Positions 5,087-9,474 of a DNA stretch of 9,474 bases are shown one piece after another. Source of the DNA: Saprospiraceae bacterium (lineage in GTDB: Bacteria; Bacteroidota; Bacteroidia; Chitinophagales; Saprospiraceae); the NCBI GenBank assembly GCA_015494245.1, contig WGBN01000069.1, positions 1 to 9,474 of the forward strand, written 5' to 3'. The position numbers and the translations under genes were made by a program. Position 1 is the first letter of the stretch. Every line of letters starts with the position of its first letter. Below the pieces are notes generated by a model, which was not told the origin of the DNA, made no database searches, and saw nothing but the letters and a program-made list of their open reading frames with translations.

Positions 5087-7945
5087 ATGCATCTTTCGAC
5101 CCTTATAGCACGCGCAGCCGGAATGTTTTTGCCCCTCCTGCTGCTACCCCTTTTCAGCCAGGCACAAACCAAAGTGAAGGGGCTCATCACCGATGCCGAA
5201 AGCGGCGAGCCCCTCATCGGCGCCAGCGTAATTGTCAAAGACTCCGGCGAAGGGACGGTTACGGATTTTGACGGCAACTTTGAGCTCAACATCAAAACGC
5301 CCCTGCCGGTTACACTGCAAATCTCCTACATCGGCTTCCAACCTACAGAAATCGCCCTCACCGCAGAAACCGCTGCCAAACCCCTCAAAATCGCCCTCAC
5401 CGGCGATGCCGTAACCATAGAAACCGTGGAAATCCTCGGCCAGCGCATCTCCGAAAAACAAAAAGCAGGACCACTGACAGTAGAATCCATGGACGCCCTC
5501 GCCATACGCGAGACGCCGGCAGAGAACTTCTACGATGGCTTGGGCAACCTCAAAGGCGTGGACATCACCGCCGCCAGCCTCGGCTTTAAAATCATCAACA
5601 CGCGGGGCTTCAACAGCACCAGCCCCGTGCGCTCTCTGCAAATCATTGACGGCGTGGACAACCAGGCGCCGGGCCTCAACTTCTCGCTCGGCAACTTCCT
5701 CGGCTCACCGGAACTCGACGTGGTGCGGGTGGACCTCATCCAGGGCGCCAGCTCGGCCTTCTACGGGCCCAATGCTTTCAACGGCGTCATCAGCATGGAG
5801 ACGAAAAACCCCTTTATCCACCGCGGTATCTCGGTAAGCCTGAAAACCGGCGAACGCAATCTGCTCGAAGGCGCCCTGCGCTTCGCCGACCATTTTACCA
5901 ACAAAGACGGCCTGCCCTTCATGGCCTTTAAACTGAACTTCTCCTACCTCCAGGCCTACGACTGGGTAGCCGACAATTACACCCCCGTCTATGGCACCCG
6001 CACAGACGAAAGCAATCCCGGAGGCTACGATGCCGTCAACATCTACGGAGATGAGTACTCCCGTTATTTTGACCTGAGCAATGTCTCGCCCTGGAGCGAC
6101 TTCGCAGGCCTGGGGCAATGGCATCGCAACGGCTATCGCGAAGTGGATCTGGTGGATTACAACACCCAAAACTACAAGGCCAACCTGGCCCTGCACTTCC
6201 GCACAGCACCGGACAAAGCCGAAGAATCCCCCGAACTCATCCTCGCCAGCAGCTTTGGCTCGGGTACCACAGTCTATCAGGGCGACAACCGCTTCAGCCT
6301 GCGAGACATTCTCTTTTTCCAGCACCGCCTGGAATTTCGCAAAAAAGACAAGTTCTTCCTGCGCGCTTACATGACTCAAGACGATGCGGGAAAATCCTTT
6401 GACCCCTACTTCACCGCTTTGAAATTGCAGGAAGCCGCCAAAGACAATGTCCAATGGCAAGTTGATTACGTCAACTTCTGGCGCCTGAACGTCAAGCCCG
6501 AAATGATCGAGTTGGGCTATCCCGAACTGGAATTCCTGCTCGATGAAAACGGCAACATCGTCTATGACGACAATGGCCTGCCCGTGCTGGTCTTCGACAA
6601 CGAAGCTGCCGACCAGTGGCTGGTGGACTATGCCGATTCGCTGGCTGCCTGGCACGCCCAGGCTGCTGCCGTCGCCAATCAGGGTGGCAACGGCTACCAG
6701 GCCTTTATCGAACCCGGCACTCAGCGCTTCGAGGAAACTTTTAACGACATCACCTCCAGAAAATCCAACAGCGAAGAGGGCGGCACCCGCTTTTACGACA
6801 AATCCGCTCTGTATCACCTGCACGGAGAGTACAAATTCACCCCCGGCTTCACGGACGAATGGGTGGTCGGCGCCAACGCACGGCTCTATACACCCATCTC
6901 CGACGGCACCATCTTCTACGATACGGCAGGCATTCGCATCACCAATTTCGAATACGGAGTTTATACCGGCATCCAAAAAAAGGCTTTAGACAACCGCCTC
7001 ATCTTTAATGCCGCAGCCCGCTTAGACAAGAACCAAAACTTCAACTACCTCTTCTCGCCGGCGGCATCGGTAGTCTTTAAACCCAGGCCCAACAACTACC
7101 TGCGCGTATCTTTCTCCTCGGCCATACGCAACCCCACACTGACCGACCAATACCTCTACCTCAATGTAGGCCCCGCCATACTCTCCGGAAACCTGCACGG
7201 CGTGGATAGCCTCATCGAAGTGGAGTCCTTCCTCGATTACCTCGGCTCTCAAGTGCGGGATACCTTGCAATACTTTAGCCTTGAGGGCGTGCGCCCCGAA
7301 AAGGTAAAAACCATAGAGGCAGGCTATCGCACTACGCTCTGGAACAGCCTCTACATAGACATGGGCTACTACTTCAATTTCTACCGCGACTTCATCGGCT
7401 ATCGCATAGGCGTTGACAGCGATTTTGATGATTTTGGCTTCCCGATAGGCACCACGGTCTATCGCTATAGCGCCAATTCTTCCAATAAGGTAACCACTCA
7501 GGGATTCTCTATCGGTCTGAATTATTACTTCGCAGATTACTTTGCCCTCAATGGCAATTACTCCTGGAACAAACTCAACAAATCTTTTCCGGACGACCCC
7601 ATCATCCCCGCATTCAACACTCCGGAGCACAAGTTCAACATAGGCCTGTCCGGCCGCAACATGAACATTCGCTTTGGCAGCAGGACGCTGCGGCATGTGG
7701 GCTTCAACATCAACTACAAGTGGGTGCAGGGCTTTTTGTTTGAAGGCTCGCCCCAGTTTACCGGCTTCATCCCGACTTACTATCTCGTGGATGCTCAGAT
7801 CAACCTGCACGTCAAGAAACTGCACACCACTTTTAAAGTGGGCGCTTCCAATCTGCTGAACAACCTTCACTACGAAACTTATGGCGGGCCCAACATCGGT
7901 CGCCTGGCCTATTTCACCATTTTGTACGAATACAAAAAACTGTAG
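5087..7945 (+). CDS. TonB-dependent outer-membrane receptor
   Basis: A 952-residue outer-membrane receptor, expected to import a substrate using TonB-ExbBD energy; the substrate is unknown. Residues 1-26 are a signal peptide (hydrophobic core at 13-23, cleavage likely after FSQA). Residues 29-105 form a carboxypeptidase-regulatory-like domain (VKGLITDAESGEPLIGASV, then TVTDFDGNFEL). The plug domain spans about 115-240, with NTRGF at 171-175, LQIIDGVDNQ at 184-193 and VDLIQGASSAFYGPNAFNG at 215-233. The rest is a beta-barrel with many aromatic strands, ending in GASNLLNNLHYETYGGPN and a terminal YEYKKL. One probable outer loop near residues 480-560 is acidic, with repeated D-x-N-G motifs from Asp486. 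It lacks the SusC context, as no susD follows; the next gene, 136 bp on, is a secreted hydrolase-like protein. The ATG at 5087 gives a good signal peptide and follows TTTTGCC rather than a Shine-Dalgarno. Confidence 0.93.
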   Translation: MHLSTLIARAAGMFLPLLLLPLFSQAQTKVKGLITDAESGEPLIGASVIVKDSGEGTVTDFDGNFELNIKTPLPVTLQISYIGFQPTEIALTAETAAKPLKIALTGDAVTIETVEILGQRISEKQKAGPLTVESMDALAIRETPAENFYDGLGNLKGVDITAASLGFKIINTRGFNSTSPVRSLQIIDGVDNQAPGLNFSLGNFLGSPELDVVRVDLIQGASSAFYGPNAFNGVISMETKNPFIHRGISVSLKTGERNLLEGALRFADHFTNKDGLPFMAFKLNFSYLQAYDWVADNYTPVYGTRTDESNPGGYDAVNIYGDEYSRYFDLSNVSPWSDFAGLGQWHRNGYREVDLVDYNTQNYKANLALHFRTAPDKAEESPELILASSFGSGTTVYQGDNRFSLRDILFFQHRLEFRKKDKFFLRAYMTQDDAGKSFDPYFTALKLQEAAKDNVQWQVDYVNFWRLNVKPEMIELGYPELEFLLDENGNIVYDDNGLPVLVFDNEAADQWLVDYADSLAAWHAQAAAVANQGGNGYQAFIEPGTQRFEETFNDITSRKSNSEEGGTRFYDKSALYHLHGEYKFTPGFTDEWVVGANARLYTPISDGTIFYDTAGIRITNFEYGVYTGIQKKALDNRLIFNAAARLDKNQNFNYLFSPAASVVFKPRPNNYLRVSFSSAIRNPTLTDQYLYLNVGPAILSGNLHGVDSLIEVESFLDYLGSQVRDTLQYFSLEGVRPEKVKTIEAGYRTTLWNSLYIDMGYYFNFYRDFIGYRIGVDSDFDDFGFPIGTTVYRYSANSSNKVTTQGFSIGLNYYFADYFALNGNYSWNKLNKSFPDDPIIPAFNTPEHKFNIGLSGRNMNIRFGSRTLRHVGFNINYKWVQGFLFEGSPQFTGFIPTYYLVDAQINLHVKKLHTTFKVGASNLLNNLHYETYGGPNIGRLAYFTILYEYKKL

Positions 7946-7953
7946 GAGATGGC

Positions 7954-7996
7954 GATGCAGCAGGGCAAATGCGCTGTGCTGCATCCGGTCTCCGGA
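7954..7996 (+). terminator. Strong hairpin after the receptor gene (possible terminator)
   Basis: GATGCAGCA (7954-7962) and TGCTGCATC (7977-7985) form a perfect 9-bp stem with a 14-nt loop. A second small hairpin, TCCGG/CCGGA (7984-7988 and 7992-7996), overlaps its last two bases. The first stem begins 8 bp after the stop codon. No T-tract follows, so it may instead be a processing or 3'-end stability element, or a weak terminator. Confidence 0.35.
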
Positions 7997-8010
7997 CATC
8001 GAAAAAACGC

Positions 8011-8018
8011 TATCTTTA
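8011..8018 (+). promoter_or_regulatory. Candidate -7 box for the secreted hydrolase-like gene
   Basis: TATCTTTA differs from TAnnTTTG only at the last base and lies about 63 bp before the ATG at 8082, giving a leader of some 55 nt. No clear -33 TTTG is present; the receptor's 3' hairpin occupies that position. It suggests the gene can be transcribed separately from the receptor. Confidence 0.35.
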
Positions 8019-8081
8019 CCCAATCAGGCATAGATGCGTTCCTGTGTAAAATCTAATCTGTTCACAAAAATTTTTACTTTC

Positions 8082-9474
8082 ATGAAGCAGTTTAACTCTT
8101 TTTTACTGACCCTTTTCATCGTGCTTGGCACAAGCGCCTTGCTGCAAGCACAGCAGCGCTACATTGATGAAATTTTCACCGATGTGGATGTTACCTACGA
8201 CGTAACCTATGGCGTCAATGCCACAGTATTGTATCTCAGCGTATTCGGCGAGGCCGTCCCGGAAGAGCTGAAAATGGATGTTTATGAACCTGCCAACGAC
8301 GATTTGGAAGAACGCCCGCTCATCATTTTGGCACATACCGGCAACTTCCTGCCTCAGCCCGATTTTTGCCAGGTCATCGGTCGCCGCGATGAGGAATTCA
8401 TCGTAGATATGGCCATGCGTCTGGCACGTATGGGCTACGTAGTAGCTGTCATAGACTATCGCTACGGCTGGAATCCCCTGGCACAGACACAGGAAGAGCG
8501 CGTATATACCCTGATCAATGCTGCCTATCGCGGCATTCAGGATTTGCGCACCTGCATTCGTTACTTCAAAAAAGATGCTGCCGAAAACGGCAACACCTAT
8601 GGCGTGGATGTCAACAGAATCACAGCCATGGGAGATGGTACAGGCGGATACATCACCCTGGCCGCAGCCTCTTTGGACGACTATCTCGAAATCGTACTCC
8701 CCAAATTCACCATTGATGTGGGTGGCATTCCCGTACCTATGGTTATCGAGTCTATCAATGGCGACATTTACGGCACCTCCGTAGGTATTGCTCCTGCCGG
8801 CACGCCCTATCCCGAAGGCGATACGCTTTGCTACCCCAACCACGTGGGCTATGACTCCGACTTCCAGCTCTCCGTAAACTTCGGAGGGGCTCTCGGAGAT
8901 ACCTCCTGGATCGATGACAACACCGTGCCTACCATCTCCTTCCAAAATCCCTACGATCCCTTTGCACCCTATATGGAAGACATTCTGGTCGTACCTACCA
9001 CAGGCGACCTGATTGTAGAAGTACAGGGCGCTTATACCGTACAAGCCAAAATGGCTGAATTGGGCCTCAACGACGTCTTCGCTTCGGAAACCTGGATAGA
9101 CGACTACTCCGCACAGGCCAACACCCGCAACGACGGTTTTGACGGCCTCTTCCCCCTGCCCTATGGCCCTGAGCTCAATGCCTTAGGCGATACCGTCATC
9201 GTAGCTTCTCCCTGGCACTGGTGGAATCCCGCCGACTGGGTAGGCCAATATTGCGCTTTACTCATGCCCCCGGACGATCCCGACCTGGCGACTTACTCGG
9301 CTCTCGGCGACCCCAGCATGACGCCCGAACGCGGCCAGGCCTATACCGACACGCTGATCGCTTACTTCGCTCCCCGCGCCTGCCTCGCGCTCGACCTGGG
9401 CTGCGATCTCAGCGATTACATCATCACCGACACCAAAGGCGATTTCCTCCAAAAAGACGCGGTAGGACTGAACA
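8082..9474 (+). CDS. Secreted alpha/beta-hydrolase-like protein without the catalytic Ser (3' partial)
   Basis: An open frame of 464 codons runs off the right edge without a stop. Residues 1-24 are a signal peptide (MKQFNSF, hydrophobic core, cleavage near LLQA-QQ), so the protein is exported. The layout is alpha/beta-hydrolase: RPLIILAHTGNF with His85-Thr-Gly like an oxyanion-loop HG, ARMGYVVAVIDYRYGWNP (Asp125, Arg127, Trp130), a helix with YRGIQDLRTCIRYF, then VNRITAMGDGTGGY. This last is the nucleophile-elbow position (G-x-S-x-G-G), but residue 186 is Gly, not Ser. Later, VPTISFQNPYDPFAPY resembles the strand carrying the acid residue (Asp292), with QN in place of the common HG. His379 in SPWHWWNP is a possible but unproven triad His. 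The visible part ends in FLQKDAVGLN, which could lead into a type IX secretion sorting domain beyond the window. Related secreted esterases would be about this long; activity is doubtful, and a binding role is possible. Confidence 0.75.
   Translation, partial: MKQFNSFLLTLFIVLGTSALLQAQQRYIDEIFTDVDVTYDVTYGVNATVLYLSVFGEAVPEELKMDVYEPANDDLEERPLIILAHTGNFLPQPDFCQVIGRRDEEFIVDMAMRLARMGYVVAVIDYRYGWNPLAQTQEERVYTLINAAYRGIQDLRTCIRYFKKDAAENGNTYGVDVNRITAMGDGTGGYITLAAASLDDYLEIVLPKFTIDVGGIPVPMVIESINGDIYGTSVGIAPAGTPYPEGDTLCYPNHVGYDSDFQLSVNFGGALGDTSWIDDNTVPTISFQNPYDPFAPYMEDILVVPTTGDLIVEVQGAYTVQAKMAELGLNDVFASETWIDDYSAQANTRNDGFDGLFPLPYGPELNALGDTVIVASPWHWWNPADWVGQYCALLMPPDDPDLATYSALGDPSMTPERGQAYTDTLIAYFAPRACLALDLGCDLSDYIITDTKGDFLQKDAVGLN

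Noticed and set aside
5705..6976. Open frame of 423 codons on the minus strand
   Set aside because: It lies entirely opposite the receptor gene, has no recognisable domain, and is explained by the codon bias of that gene.
7022..8023. Open frame of 333 codons on the minus strand
   Set aside because: Opposite the receptor's 3' half; composition is that of a reverse-complement shadow with no motif or signal peptide.
8103..9044. Open frame of 313 codons on the minus strand
   Set aside because: Opposite the signal-peptide-bearing secreted gene, whose plus-strand frame shows clear hydrolase motifs; the minus frame shows none.
5087..9474. SusC/SusD polysaccharide utilisation locus
   Set aside because: No SusD-like lipoprotein, glycoside hydrolase or sensor gene is visible next to the receptor.

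Overview
The window reads as a chromosomal segment of a Bacteroidota bacterium, most likely from the Saprospiria/Lewinella side of the phylum. The pointers are a lipoprotein-type Omp85 protein of the TamL kind, a TonB-dependent receptor with an N-terminal carboxypeptidase-regulatory-like domain, starts without Shine-Dalgarno sequences but with A-rich upstream bases, and promoter-like TAnnTTTG boxes. The placement below phylum level is an inference from general protein style. No tRNA, rRNA, CRISPR, insertion sequence or prophage gene was seen.

Left part (1-2674). Bases 1-84 hold a 7-bp tandem array (unit CNCTAAA). It abuts the stop codon of a minus-strand outer-membrane assembly gene, tamL-like, at 86-2656. 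This gene starts with GTG only 18 bp from the ATG of the next gene, which points the other way.

Middle part (2675-4860). Three plus-strand genes follow closely: a SpoU/TrmH-type RNA 2'-O-methyltransferase, a small membrane PAP2 phosphatase whose third motif has Gln in place of the usual Arg, and a ZIP metal transporter with a His-rich loop. They look like one transcription unit closed by a short hairpin plus T-tract at about 4833-4856.

Right part (4861-9474). A perfect TATCTTTG box is followed by a leader of about 190 nt. The leader carries a GNRA-capped hairpin and repeated complementary TTTGCC/GGCAAA segments, one ending just before the ATG. It precedes a 952-residue TonB-dependent receptor with no SusD partner in view. 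After a 136-bp gap with a strong hairpin comes a long secreted protein running off the window (8082-9474). It has an alpha/beta-hydrolase layout, but its nucleophile elbow reads G-D-G-T-G-G, so the expected catalytic serine is glycine.

How the genes may work together: tamL serves outer-membrane assembly; the methyltransferase, phosphatase and transporter are housekeeping or envelope and metal functions; the receptor and the secreted hydrolase-like protein may form a surface uptake or binding pair. That last link rests only on adjacency. The most noteworthy items are the apparently catalytically dead secreted hydrolase, the switch-like receptor leader, and the heptamer array with stop codons in all six frames.
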